NCBI GenBank assembly: GCA_910585405.1
Contig: CAJUDO010000052.1
Span: 1-9,313, forward strand
DNA from: an uncultured Peptococcaceae bacterium
GTDB taxonomy: Bacteria > Bacillota > Peptococcia > Peptococcales > Peptococcaceae
DNA: 9,313 nucleotides
Direction of reading: 5' to 3'
Each line of letters opens with the position of its first letter. The first letter of the stretch is position 1. Under the pieces are notes generated by a model. That model was not told the origin of the DNA, did not search any database, and was given only the letters and a program-made list of their open reading frames with translations. Both the position numbers and the translations under genes were made by a program. This document shows positions 1-7,687 of this stretch, piece by piece.

Positions 1-54
1 ATTCTATAATTTTTTTCTATGGGGTTTTTGCACCCCAACATTTGACGTAGAGCC
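1..54 (-). repeat. 54-bp terminal inverted repeat, probable insertion-sequence end (left copy)
   Basis: Bases 1-54 are the exact reverse complement of 9260-9313, and identity stops at base 55 (G here, where A would be needed). Read outward on the minus strand from base 54, the repeat begins GGCTCTACGTCAAATG and continues with a small GGGG...CCCC hairpin. A GGCTCT...GTCAAATGTTGGGG start resembles, from memory, the ends of ISL3-family insertion sequences. No transposase is inside the window, so the element would lie to the left of base 54. That the 54 bases form an exact repeat is certain; the family assignment is tentative. Confidence 0.75.
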
Positions 55-69
55 GGATTTTCTTCATAC

Positions 70-100
70 AAAAATGTTGCCCGGCATGAGCCGGGCAACA
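70..100 (-). terminator. intrinsic (Rho-independent) terminator of the maf-rodA operon
   Basis: A perfect 11-bp GC-rich stem (TGTTGCCCGGC pairing with GCCGGGCAACA, bases 75-85 and 90-100) encloses a 4-base loop. On the minus strand it is followed directly by five T (74-70). It lies 94 bases after the rodA stop, with no other gene between, and so most likely ends the whole minus-strand transcript. On the plus strand the T-rich run is displaced by several bases, so termination in that direction would be weaker. Confidence 0.9.
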
Positions 101-194
101 CAAAAATTTTATATTTTTTCGATTGTCTACTTGACGGGACGCACACCAATACTCAAAGGCTTTTCCTATTTTCTTTTCAGTGTATCTAGACCCA

Positions 195-1316
195 TCAAAA
201 AATCAGGCGCTGACGATGCACATAAATATTTTGCAATAAAGCAATCCCTATCAGATTTGTTAGCACAGCACTACCCCCATAACTCACAAAGGGCAACGGA
301 ATTCCGGTAACAGGCATCAGTCCCATCGTCATACCCACATTTTCAAGAATATGAAAAAGATACATACTCACAACGCCTGCTGCCACCAAGGCGCCGAACA
401 AATCTTTTGAGAGCATAGAAATACGTAAACCACGAAACAGCATTACCGCATAGAGTAGAAGCAGCGTGCATGCACCAATAAAGCCCAATTCCTCCGCAAA
501 GACTGCAAAAATGAAATCCGTCCATTGCTCTGGCATGAATGCGCCGGTGCTCTGACTCCCCATATGTAAGCCTTCTCCCCACAAACCACCATTACCGATG
601 GCAATTTTCGATTGCCATACGTTGTATCCAGCACCTAAAGGATCAATACTGGAATCAAACAGAACCAAAAAGCGATTAAGCGCATATTTCTCCAAAGGAC
701 ACCACCAATTAAATTTCCATACACCAATCAAGTAAATAACCAGTAATGTAACTCCACCGCCAAACAATCCTATCAGCCATTTTCTGCTTGCTCCAGCTAC
801 CAATAGCATCCCAATCATAATAAAAATATACACCATCGCACTGCCCCAGTCAGGCTGCGCCATCAAAAGCAATACCGGCAATACCATAAAGGCGATGCAA
901 GGAATTAAATCTTTTAATGTCTGCAATTTTTCTCTTCGTGCCGAAAGGAATTGTGCATAGCTGATGATAATCAAGATCTTACAATATTCCGCCGGTTGAA
1001 TACCAAAACTACCTATCATGAACCAACCTCTTGCGCCGCCTCGTTCTTGTCCAAACAAACGAACAGCCAGCAAAAAAAGCAAAGCAAAAATATAGAAATA
1101 CTTGCTATATTTTTTAAGAATGGTATAGTCGAAACGCAAAAGACCAAGCACTACCGCAAAGCCCACTCCAATAAAAGCACCTTGCCGCAATACATAGTTT
1201 GTGCCTTTACTGGCTGCTGCACTGTCCAATACAAAGAGGCCCAGCACAATCACTGCTGACAAAGAAATAAGAAGTGTATAATCCATCTTGGTCAGTAATT
1301 TATAAAAATTTTTCAA
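195..1316 (-). CDS. rodA: RodA, SEDS-family peptidoglycan glycosyltransferase
   Basis: Polytopic membrane enzyme that polymerises lipid II into glycan strands for side-wall growth, paired with PBP2. The 373 residues are mostly hydrophobic, about ten membrane segments, the usual family size. Visible signatures are AQPDWGSA (153-160), EQWTDFIFAVFAEELG (263-278) and the C-terminal PVTGIPLPFVSYGGS (335-349). D267 in TDFIF aligns with the catalytic aspartate of E. coli RodA. The ATDF-type loop and the position beside PBP2 favour RodA over FtsW or SpoVE. The start is TTG at 1316, chosen because AGAGGTGA lies 6 bases upstream; the next ATG (1286) has no ribosome binding site. It is the last gene, 60 bp after minE and before the terminator. 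Confidence 0.95.
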   Translation of the reverse strand: MKNFYKLLTKMDYTLLISLSAVIVLGLFVLDSAAASKGTNYVLRQGAFIGVGFAVVLGLLRFDYTILKKYSKYFYIFALLFLLAVRLFGQERGGARGWFMIGSFGIQPAEYCKILIIISYAQFLSARREKLQTLKDLIPCIAFMVLPVLLLMAQPDWGSAMVYIFIMIGMLLVAGASRKWLIGLFGGGVTLLVIYLIGVWKFNWWCPLEKYALNRFLVLFDSSIDPLGAGYNVWQSKIAIGNGGLWGEGLHMGSQSTGAFMPEQWTDFIFAVFAEELGFIGACTLLLLYAVMLFRGLRISMLSKDLFGALVAAGVVSMYLFHILENVGMTMGLMPVTGIPLPFVSYGGSAVLTNLIGIALLQNIYVHRQRLIF

Positions 1317-1322
1317 TCGCTG

Positions 1323-1330
1323 TCACCTCT
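1323..1330 (-). promoter_or_regulatory. ribosome binding site setting the rodA TTG start
   Basis: AGAGGTGA on the minus strand, 6 bases before the TTG at 1316. It sits in the 60-bp minE-rodA gap, in which I see no convincing promoter or terminator. The site supports the TTG start over the internal ATG ten codons later. Confidence 0.7.
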
Positions 1331-1376
1331 TCTGCCCCCAACTGGTCATTCCGTTTTTTATTTGTCACAATAGAAA

Positions 1377-1646
1377 TTAGTTCCCGCCGTTTCTTTTTAC
1401 ACTTGCCACAGGAATATTAACCTCTAACATTGTCATGTTATCCTGCTCGGCCATTTGTACATCCAATGAGGTTTCTTCAAAATCCATGTACTTAGATATT
1501 ACCTCCACCAAATCACGACGCAAATTATCCATCATAGCCGGAGAAAGGCTTGCACGGTCATGAATCAATACCAATTTTAAACGATCCTTGGCCAGCTCCT
1601 TGCTGGCTTTTTCACTGCCAAAGATTCTTTGTAAAAAACTCGCCAT
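1377..1646 (-). CDS. minE: MinE, topological specificity factor of the Min system
   Basis: The 89-residue protein matches the usual MinE length. It stimulates the MinD ATPase and displaces MinC, driving pole-to-pole oscillation so that the division block is lowest at midcell. Residues 2-10 (ASFLQRIFG) form the amphipathic membrane-targeting segment. Residues 20-34 (KDRLKLVLIHDRASL) are the MinD-contact region, which switches between helix and strand. The remainder is the dimerising topological domain ending in a MLEVNIPV strand. ATG start with AGGAGG 8 bases upstream; this site overlaps the minD TAG stop (TAGGAGG), leaving a 12-bp gap and suggesting translational coupling. MinE is absent from the Bacillus-type Min system, so this locus is of the oscillating type. 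Confidence 0.95.
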   Translation of the reverse strand: MASFLQRIFGSEKASKELAKDRLKLVLIHDRASLSPAMMDNLRRDLVEVISKYMDFEETSLDVQMAEQDNMTMLEVNIPVASVKRNGGN

Positions 1647-1658
1647 GCTTGCGTCCTC

Positions 1659-2453
1659 CTAGTTCCCCTTAAATAGCTTCAGCAATCTGGCAAAAAAGCC
1701 TTCTTCCACATCCAAATTCATCAGTGGAACTTCATTACCCAATAACCGCTGCACAATATTACGATAAGCCTTTCCAGAAAGAGATTGCTGGTCTAATACA
1801 GTGGGCTCCCCACGGTTGGTAGAAATTACGATATTATCGTCATCAGGGATTACACCCAATAATTTGATTGCTAAAATTTCCAGAATATCATCTACACTCA
1901 TCATATCGCCCTGACGCACCATATTGGGACGCACACGATTTAGTACCAATTGAGGATTTCCTAAACCATTAGCTTCCAGTAAACCAATAATACGGTCTGC
2001 ATCCCGCACTGCCGACACCTCTGGATTTGTCACAACGATTGCCTTATCCGCACCAGCAATAGCATTTTTAAATCCTTGTTCGATACCGGCAGGGCAATCA
2101 ACAATAATATAATCAAATTCTTGTTTCAGTTCATTGCAAATAGCCTGTACCTGTTCTTCGGTAACTGCACTCTTATCTTTTGTCTGTGCAGCAGGAATAA
2201 GATATAGATCTGGGAATCTTTTATCTTTAATCATCCCCTGCTTCAATTTGCATCTTCCCTGTGCAATATCCACAATATCATAAACGATACGATTTTCCAA
2301 ACCCATTACGACATCCAAATTGCGCAATCCGATATCTGTATCCATCAGAACAACCTTTTTCCCTTGTGCAGCTAGTCCTGTGCCTATATTTGCAGCAGTT
2401 GTTGTTTTTCCTACGCCGCCTTTTCCTGATGTGACAACCAAAACTTCTCCCAT
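1659..2453 (-). CDS. minD: MinD, septum-site-determining ATPase
   Basis: ParA/MinD-type ATPase that binds the membrane as an ATP dimer and recruits MinC. The deviant Walker A is KGGVGKTT at 11-18, with signature lysine K11 and P-loop K16. DTDIGLRNLD at 38-47 holds the switch I region, and DCPAG at 119-123 is the Walker B/switch II region. The last 12 residues (FFARLLKLFKGN) form the amphipathic membrane-targeting helix that separates MinD from soluble ParA relatives. Length 264 residues is typical. The ATG start has AGGAGGG 7 bases upstream. It lies 28 bp after minC and 12 bp before minE. Confidence 0.97.
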   Translation of the reverse strand: MGEVLVVTSGKGGVGKTTTAANIGTGLAAQGKKVVLMDTDIGLRNLDVVMGLENRIVYDIVDIAQGRCKLKQGMIKDKRFPDLYLIPAAQTKDKSAVTEEQVQAICNELKQEFDYIIVDCPAGIEQGFKNAIAGADKAIVVTNPEVSAVRDADRIIGLLEANGLGNPQLVLNRVRPNMVRQGDMMSVDDILEILAIKLLGVIPDDDNIVISTNRGEPTVLDQQSLSGKAYRNIVQRLLGNEVPLMNLDVEEGFFARLLKLFKGN

Positions 2454-2481
2454 ATAATAACCCTCCTGTGTCTAAGTTTTC

Positions 2482-3192
2482 TCATATTTCTTCAATCACT
2501 AAATAATTATCTATTATTCTGGCAATTTCCGGTACATGCCGCTGCGTATTTTCTCCGTCTGGTGCTCTGGCAATAAAATCCGCGATACGTAGCTGCAGAG
2601 AACATAAATTTGTTGCATACACAATCGCCTCTTTATTACCCTTACATCCAGCATGGGCAACACCTCGCAACGTGCCCAGCACCAAAATATGCCCTGATGC
2701 TACCAATTCTGCACCGGCATTGACATCGCCCAAAATAATAAGTGTACCATCATATACAATCTTTTGCCCAGATCTCACATTTTTGCGCACTACCAGGGTG
2801 TCTTCTGCGATATAATGCTCTGCGTCTGCTAAGATATCAGGTATTGGTGATATGTCTCTTGTTTCCTGAGAAACCTCTTCATCTGTCTGTGACGGATACC
2901 CTGTCGTTGGTAATCCAATTTCTTTTTGCTGCTCCATACTACTTCGCTCTGGTATAAAATATTTCACATCATGTCCCAGCGATTGCAGCAATACTTTTAG
3001 GGCCAGCCTCTGACCGTCCTCCAAACAGATTTCACCGGAATTTACCACCAAAGTTGTATGCTCACCCAGAAAGCTTCTTGACTGCCATAACTTCTGCACA
3101 ATTATTTGACATAATTCTTCAAATTCCACTGTACAATCCAAGAGCAATACAACACCATCCTTATTTCCCTTAAAACTTACCGCATCTACCAT
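2482..3192 (-). CDS. minC: MinC, septum-site-determining FtsZ inhibitor
   Basis: MinC blocks FtsZ polymerisation away from midcell when recruited to the membrane by MinD. The N-terminal FtsZ-binding domain covers about residues 1-80. A divergent acidic/polar linker runs about 85-130. The C-terminal domain (about 132-236) has the glycine-rich beta-helix pattern of MinC_C, including VRSGQ (139-143), GTLIILGDVNAGAE and GTLRGVAHAG, used for dimerisation and MinD binding. Length 236 residues is normal. The ATG start has GGAGAG 6 bases upstream. It follows PBP2 by 67 bp, the longest gap inside the operon, which also holds a tiny reading frame overlapping this start. Confidence 0.95.
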   Translation of the reverse strand: MVDAVSFKGNKDGVVLLLDCTVEFEELCQIIVQKLWQSRSFLGEHTTLVVNSGEICLEDGQRLALKVLLQSLGHDVKYFIPERSSMEQQKEIGLPTTGYPSQTDEEVSQETRDISPIPDILADAEHYIAEDTLVVRKNVRSGQKIVYDGTLIILGDVNAGAELVASGHILVLGTLRGVAHAGCKGNKEAIVYATNLCSLQLRIADFIARAPDGENTQRHVPEIARIIDNYLVIEEI

Positions 3193-3233
3193 GTTATTCT
3201 CTCCAGTTTCCTGTTCATATTTTTATTACACAT
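3186..3233 (-). other. possible 15-codon upstream reading frame overlapping the minC start
   Basis: In the 67-bp gap after PBP2, an ATG at 3233 opens a 15-codon frame (MCNKNMNRKLERITW) whose TAG stop at 3186 lies just inside minC, giving the overlap ATGGTAG. A GGAG lies about 11 bases before this ATG, a longer distance than ideal. It could couple minC translation to upstream ribosomes or be chance. Only the frame itself is seen. Confidence 0.2.
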
Positions 3234-3259
3234 AAAAACGAAAACTCCTGCTATTTCTT

Positions 3260-5275
3260 TTATCTCAAGTTAAAATACTCCTCCAATACCGCCTTTGCTA
3301 CGCGGCCTGCTGAGCCAGAACCGCTATACCCATATTCCATTACACAGGCAAAAGCAATTTCCGGATCATCTGCTGGAGCGAAACAAATGAATAAACCATC
3401 ATAATATTCCTTGCTTCCTTCATGATAACTGCTCTGTCCAGGTTGCGCCGTTCCTGTTTTTGCAGCAACCTTAATGTCTGAAGGAAAATTTGCAAACAGA
3501 GAATACGCACCGCCGCCAGGTGCAGTTACCTGACACATCGCGGTGCGAACCTTATTCAAGGTATCTTCGCTGATTCCCGCTTCCTGCCGCACCACTGGTT
3601 CTTTACGCTCTAACACATCCCCCGCATTGTTGCGGATTTCTTTTACAACATAGGGCTGATAAACGGTACCGCCATTTGCAATGGCAGCTGCATAGACTGC
3701 CAGCTGAATCGGCGTATAATTCTGTCTGCCCTGCCCGATAGAAACATTGAATGTATCCACAGCATGCCACTCAGATGCCCATTTATGATTAATCTGTTTA
3801 TTGCTTCTCTGTATTGCAAGTAAATTTTTATACCGCTTTTCAATTTTTGTTTTTTCTTCTTCTGTAGTTGCTGCCGCTAATTCTTCAGCACGGCGCGCCT
3901 CCGTTTCAGCAATAAGCTTATCAAACCGTTCATCTATTTTGGCTGTGTACCAATCTTGATACATCTGCCGTTTTTCTGGAGTAGGCAATCCTTCGGTAAC
4001 TCGTTCACCCTTGCTCTCATAAGCAAGATCAATCCCCGTGGCACCATCTAATCCCAGAGCTTTACCGTATTTTGCAATATTATCAATACCTGCTCTGCGC
4101 CCTAACTCCTGAAAGTATACATTGTCAGATTTAGCCATGCCTTTATATAAATTATAATATCCTACTGGTGCCGTCGTTTTTATATAGGGAGCAATCCAAT
4201 ATCTTCCCGGATTATAGATGCTTTCTGTATCCGTGACCACACCGCTTTCCAACGCTGCAATAGCTGTCACCGGTTTGAATGTAGAACCGGGAATATACCG
4301 GCCCTGAATCGCCCGATTTTGCTGCCCTACATTATCGTCAGGACGGCTGACCATGGCTAATACCTCACCATTTTTCACATTTAATAATACGCCAGCACCA
4401 GCACCGGCTTTGTCAGAACGACTCTGCCGCTGAAGACTGGCAATTGTTTCATCCATTGCATTTTCCAACGCTTGCTGCAATCTTGTATCAATGGTCAGTA
4501 CAAGCGTATTCCCCGCTTCAGGTTCCACCGTCTTTACATCTGACACTGGACGCCCTCCAGCGTTTACTTCCACTTGCCTGTAGCCATCCAACCCGCGCAA
4601 AGTTTGGTCGTAATATTTTTCCAAACCTACCTTGCCTACCAAATCTCCCAACTTATAGTTAGTTTGATTTTCTGAGTCTCCTTGTTCCTCCTGTGCATCC
4701 AGTTCACTTTGACTGACTTCTCCAATATAACCCAGTACATGACTGCACAATGTACCATACAAATAGGTTCTCTCTGGTACTGAATCTATGGTAACGCCGG
4801 GCAATTCCTTCCGGTGTGCCTCGATGCGGCTTACCGTAGCAATATCCAAATTCTTCTTTAAAACAATGGGACGATATAAATAGCCACTATTTGCATCACA
4901 AATTTCCATTATTTTTTCTGCTGTCAATTCTGGATCTGCCAACAGTTCCACCAATAACTGTATTTTTTCTTCATCATACGCACCATTTTTACGCAATGAC
5001 AAATAATCTACGGTCAACTGATAACTGGGACGGTCTGTCACCAATGTCGTCCCATCACTGGTAATAATGTCACCGCGAGTCGCCGCTATAGTCATCAAAC
5101 GATTGCGCTGCGCGTCGGCCCGAGATGCATAGAAGTCTGTCTCTACCAACTGCATCCAAGCTAACTTCGCAATCAAAATCCCTATTACGACAAAAGTAAG
5201 TACAGTATAAATACGTATCAAATTTTCAAGCTGTTTGCGTTCTTTACCCTGCACCGTTGTCGCTTCCCTTCCCAT
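3260..5275 (-). CDS. mrdA: Penicillin-binding protein 2 (class B transpeptidase of the elongasome)
   Basis: Membrane-anchored DD-transpeptidase that crosslinks peptidoglycan made by RodA. From the ATG at 5275 the protein has 671 residues: a short cytoplasmic tail, one membrane segment (about 19-42), the pedestal dimerisation domain, then the transpeptidase domain. Catalytic motifs are intact: STFK with S331 and K334, SDN at 383-385, and KTG at 606-608. A charged, Lys/Glu/Ala-rich helical stretch of about 55-65 residues (roughly 435-502) lies between SDN and the VSIGQG segment, where most PBP2 proteins have a short loop. The start is uncertain. TTG at 5293, 2 bases after the mreD stop, and ATG at 5275 both lack a clear binding site; GTG at 5254 has GGGAAGGGA upstream. 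All three leave the membrane anchor intact. Position after mreD and the length favour PBP2 over the divisome PBP3/SpoVD. Confidence 0.93.
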   Translation of the reverse strand: MGREATTVQGKERKQLENLIRIYTVLTFVVIGILIAKLAWMQLVETDFYASRADAQRNRLMTIAATRGDIITSDGTTLVTDRPSYQLTVDYLSLRKNGAYDEEKIQLLVELLADPELTAEKIMEICDANSGYLYRPIVLKKNLDIATVSRIEAHRKELPGVTIDSVPERTYLYGTLCSHVLGYIGEVSQSELDAQEEQGDSENQTNYKLGDLVGKVGLEKYYDQTLRGLDGYRQVEVNAGGRPVSDVKTVEPEAGNTLVLTIDTRLQQALENAMDETIASLQRQSRSDKAGAGAGVLLNVKNGEVLAMVSRPDDNVGQQNRAIQGRYIPGSTFKPVTAIAALESGVVTDTESIYNPGRYWIAPYIKTTAPVGYYNLYKGMAKSDNVYFQELGRRAGIDNIAKYGKALGLDGATGIDLAYESKGERVTEGLPTPEKRQMYQDWYTAKIDERFDKLIAETEARRAEELAAATTEEEKTKIEKRYKNLLAIQRSNKQINHKWASEWHAVDTFNVSIGQGRQNYTPIQLAVYAAAIANGGTVYQPYVVKEIRNNAGDVLERKEPVVRQEAGISEDTLNKVRTAMCQVTAPGGGAYSLFANFPSDIKVAAKTGTAQPGQSSYHEGSKEYYDGLFICFAPADDPEIAFACVMEYGYSGSGSAGRVAKAVLEEYFNLR

Positions 5276-5295
5276 ATCATGATGATATTTCAAAA

Positions 5296-5781
5296 CTAAT
5301 CATCGGATTTGATCACAAAAAAATTATAAAATACTGCATAAAACACAGGTGAAAAACACATATTGTAGACGGCATCTGGAATAGTGGAAAGTATCAGTTT
5401 TTCTAATCCCACATGTCCACCTATTAACACACTGAATAAATAATAGAACACTGTATTTAAAAAAGTAGCTGCCAATATGGCTGCAATGGGCACAAAAAAA
5501 TTATTTTTATATAAATTGCGCTCCGATACTCCGACAAGATACCCTAAAAGGCCTTTACATATTGCATTAATGCCAATAAAACGTCCTGTCATCAAATCTT
5601 CCAGTAAGCCTAGGGCAACTCCCATCAATCCACCTTGCACTGAGCCACGGAAAATGGCGAAAAACACTACCAAGATTAACACAAAATCTGGCTTTCCTCC
5701 AGCTACAGACAAGCCATTAAACACCGTATCTCTCAGCACAATTCCTAAAAATGCAGCTAAAAAGAGAAAGAAACCTTTCAA
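5296..5781 (-). CDS. mreD: MreD, rod-shape-determining membrane protein
   Basis: Small polytopic inner-membrane protein that joins MreC and the RodA-PBP2 machine. The 161 residues hold about five or six hydrophobic segments. The family segment GLLEDLMTGRFIGINA (58-73) is clear, with the acidic pair E61-D62 in the position usual for MreD. The start codon is TTG at 5781; no ATG in frame occurs until about residue 53. The start overlaps the mreC stop as TTGA and is preceded by an unusually strong binding site. The stop is TAG at 5296, just before PBP2. Sequence conservation is low in this family, so position and topology carry part of the assignment. Confidence 0.93.
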   Translation of the reverse strand: MKGFFLFLAAFLGIVLRDTVFNGLSVAGGKPDFVLILVVFFAIFRGSVQGGLMGVALGLLEDLMTGRFIGINAICKGLLGYLVGVSERNLYKNNFFVPIAAILAATFLNTVFYYLFSVLIGGHVGLEKLILSTIPDAVYNMCFSPVFYAVFYNFFVIKSDD

Positions 5782-6650
5782 TTTCCACTCCCTCCTCCGC
5801 TATTCATCAGGATAAACACTTCTTCCAAGCGGGAGAAATTTACGTAAGCTTTTAAATACGCAGTTTTTGTCAATCCGGTAACACTATATTCAATGGCTGT
5901 CACTTCACCAATATGGATTCCGCCAGGAAACACGCCATCTAACCCTGAGGTTACAATGTCGTCCCCTACATAAATATCTGCATCATGGGGTAAATGAATC
6001 ATTTGCAGTGTTGCAGAATCCGTACCATCTCCTTCTACCACACCAATCACTTCACGGGTGCTCCACACTCGTGCGCCTACTGCACTCTCACGGTCCGGCA
6101 ACAACATGACTTCGCTGGACTCTGGCATGACTGCTGTAATACGACCTATCAAACCAGAATGATTCATGATAGTCATCCCTGTGGTCACACCATCATTGCT
6201 GCCTTTATCCAATGTAATGGTATGCTGAAGATTATTATTATTCTCAGCAATAATCTCCGCCAACTGCAAATTATATTGGCCTCTCGTAGCATCTTTATAC
6301 CCAAGAAGTTCTTTTAAACGGATATTCTCCATACGCACTTCGTCCATTTGCGTCAATTGGCTATGTAATTGGCTGATTTCTTTTTTCATTGCGTCATTTT
6401 CTTGCTGTAAGGCTTCTTTTTCCGTAAAATAAGAAAAAAATCCGCTGACACTATCATTAATTCCCTTAAAACCATATTGAAAAGGGCTGGCTGCAATGCG
6501 CAATCCCTTTTCAATAAAAGTTAAATTTTCTCTGGGCTGTACTGTACGTACTGCCAGCGTAAAAAACAACACTAAAAGTACCAACGCCACAAACAGATTT
6601 CGCAACCATTTCTTTTTTAAAAGTCCATTCCACATGTTTTTTAACCCCAT
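5778..6650 (-). CDS. mreC: MreC, rod-shape-determining protein
   Basis: Bitopic elongasome scaffold that links MreB inside the cell with PBP2 outside and activates it. The 290 residues show a basic N-terminus (KKKW at 12-15) and one membrane segment (about 17-36). A coiled coil follows at about 75-117 with Glu/Gln/Leu heptads, used for dimerisation. The beta-barrel domains come last, with the family signature GDDIVTSGLDGVFPGGIHIG (229-248). The ATG start at 6650 shares one base with the mreB stop (TAATG). Only a weak binding site is visible, so translation is probably coupled to mreB. The C-terminus NSGGGSGN is low in complexity and doubles as the mreD ribosome binding site. Confidence 0.95.
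   Translation of the reverse strand: MGLKNMWNGLLKKKWLRNLFVALVLLVLFFTLAVRTVQPRENLTFIEKGLRIAASPFQYGFKGINDSVSGFFSYFTEKEALQQENDAMKKEISQLHSQLTQMDEVRMENIRLKELLGYKDATRGQYNLQLAEIIAENNNNLQHTITLDKGSNDGVTTGMTIMNHSGLIGRITAVMPESSEVMLLPDRESAVGARVWSTREVIGVVEGDGTDSATLQMIHLPHDADIYVGDDIVTSGLDGVFPGGIHIGEVTAIEYSVTGLTKTAYLKAYVNFSRLEEVFILMNSGGGSGN
5788..5798 (-). promoter_or_regulatory. ribosome binding site of mreD inside the mreC 3' end
   Basis: GGAGGAGGGAG on the minus strand, ending 6 bases before the TTG start of mreD. The same bases encode the glycine-rich tail of MreC (NSGGGSGN). The strong site compensates for the weak TTG codon and confirms that start. Confidence 0.8.
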
Positions 6651-7672
6651 TAGTGGCCTATTTTCTGTCCATTTTCAACCTTACGTAAAAGATCAATATT
6701 TTCCAAAGCATTTCCGGCGCCAAGTACGATACTTGAAAGAGGATCCTCTGCATAAATCACCGGCATGCCGGTTTCCTCGGAAATCAAAAGATCCATACCC
6801 CGGATCAGCGAACCGCCTCCGGCCAACACAATACCTCTCTGGATAATATCACCGGCCAATTCTGGAGGAGTTTTCTCCAAGCAAGATTTAATCGCATCTA
6901 AAATGCTCTGAATAATATCTTTAAATGCTAAATGAATTTCATGGTCTGATATTTCTACCTGGCGAGGCAACCCTGTCATCAAATCACGACCGTTTACCAT
7001 ATAGGTTAAATGTTCACTTTCCGATAAAATATGCACACTGCCAATTGCCATTTTAATTTCTTCAGCCGTCCGCTCGCCGATTAACAAGTTATAATTTTTT
7101 TTCACAAAATTGACAATAGCTTCATCCATTTTATCCCCGCCGATACGAATGGACTGGCTGGTAACAATTCCGCCCAAAGAGATAACAGCCACGTCCGTAG
7201 TACCGCCACCGATATCCACAATCATACTTCCGGTCGGGTCTGCCACAGGCAGTCCTGCCCCGATCGCTGCAGCCATAGGTTCCTCCATGATATGAACCTC
7301 TTTGGCCCCTGCCTGCATGGTAGCCTGCCGTACCGCCCGTTCTTCCACCGAAGTTGTTCCTGCTGGCACACAAATAATAACCTTTGGCTTTGAAAACATA
7401 CCTGTGCTATTCAATGCCTTTCCAAAAAAATATTTCAGCATACTAGAACATACATCAAAATCGGCGATAAATCCATCTTTCAAAGGCTTCACTGCTATGA
7501 TATTGCCCGGTGTGCGGCCAATCATTTTTTTCGCCTCATCTCCTACCGCCAATACTTTTCCTGTATTTTTTTCAATAGCAACCACAGACGGTTCCCGGAT
7601 AACAATCCCCTTTCCTTGCACATAAACCAGACTGTTTGCTGTACCCAAATCAATTGCAATTGCTTTTGACAT
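6650..7672 (-). CDS. mreB: MreB, actin-like rod-shape-determining protein
   Basis: Actin-fold ATPase that forms membrane-bound filaments moving around the cell circumference and orienting the elongasome. All actin-family motifs are present: phosphate-1 IDLGTANSLVYV (7-18), phosphate-2 IVDIGGGTTDVAVIS (151-165), and the adenosine motif GIVLAGGGSLIRG (280-292). EEPMAAAIGAGLPV (130-143) is typical of MreB rather than FtsA or DnaK. Length 340 residues is standard. The ATG start at 7672 has AAAGGAG 9 bases upstream, and this site overlaps the radC TGA stop (TGAAAGGAG), giving a 15-bp gap. Location in maf-radC-mreBCD marks it as the primary MreB rather than an Mbl or MreBH paralogue. Confidence 0.98.
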   Translation of the reverse strand: MSKAIAIDLGTANSLVYVQGKGIVIREPSVVAIEKNTGKVLAVGDEAKKMIGRTPGNIIAVKPLKDGFIADFDVCSSMLKYFFGKALNSTGMFSKPKVIICVPAGTTSVEERAVRQATMQAGAKEVHIMEEPMAAAIGAGLPVADPTGSMIVDIGGGTTDVAVISLGGIVTSQSIRIGGDKMDEAIVNFVKKNYNLLIGERTAEEIKMAIGSVHILSESEHLTYMVNGRDLMTGLPRQVEISDHEIHLAFKDIIQSILDAIKSCLEKTPPELAGDIIQRGIVLAGGGSLIRGMDLLISEETGMPVIYAEDPLSSIVLGAGNALENIDLLRKVENGQKIGH

Positions 7673-7687
7673 TCTTTTCGACTCCTT

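Noticed and set aside
1..54. Terminal inverted repeats as telomere-like ends of a linear plasmid or phage.
   Set aside because: The interior is a standard chromosomal housekeeping operon with no replication or phage genes, and the repeat looks like an IS end.
132..194. Short minus-strand frames between the rodA stop and the terminator, including one reading EKPLSIGVRPVK before a TAG stop.
   Set aside because: An in-frame TAG directly precedes it, no start codon with a binding site is available, and I recognise no family. It may be chance or the remnant of a gene end.
74..310. Plus-strand 78-codon frame starting inside the terminator hairpin.
   Set aside because: It runs antisense into rodA, begins within the terminator stem and has no ribosome binding site or family resemblance.
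1317..1376. A possible separate rodA promoter in the minE-rodA gap (TTGTGA near 1365).
   Set aside because: No acceptable -10 box lies 16-18 bases downstream.
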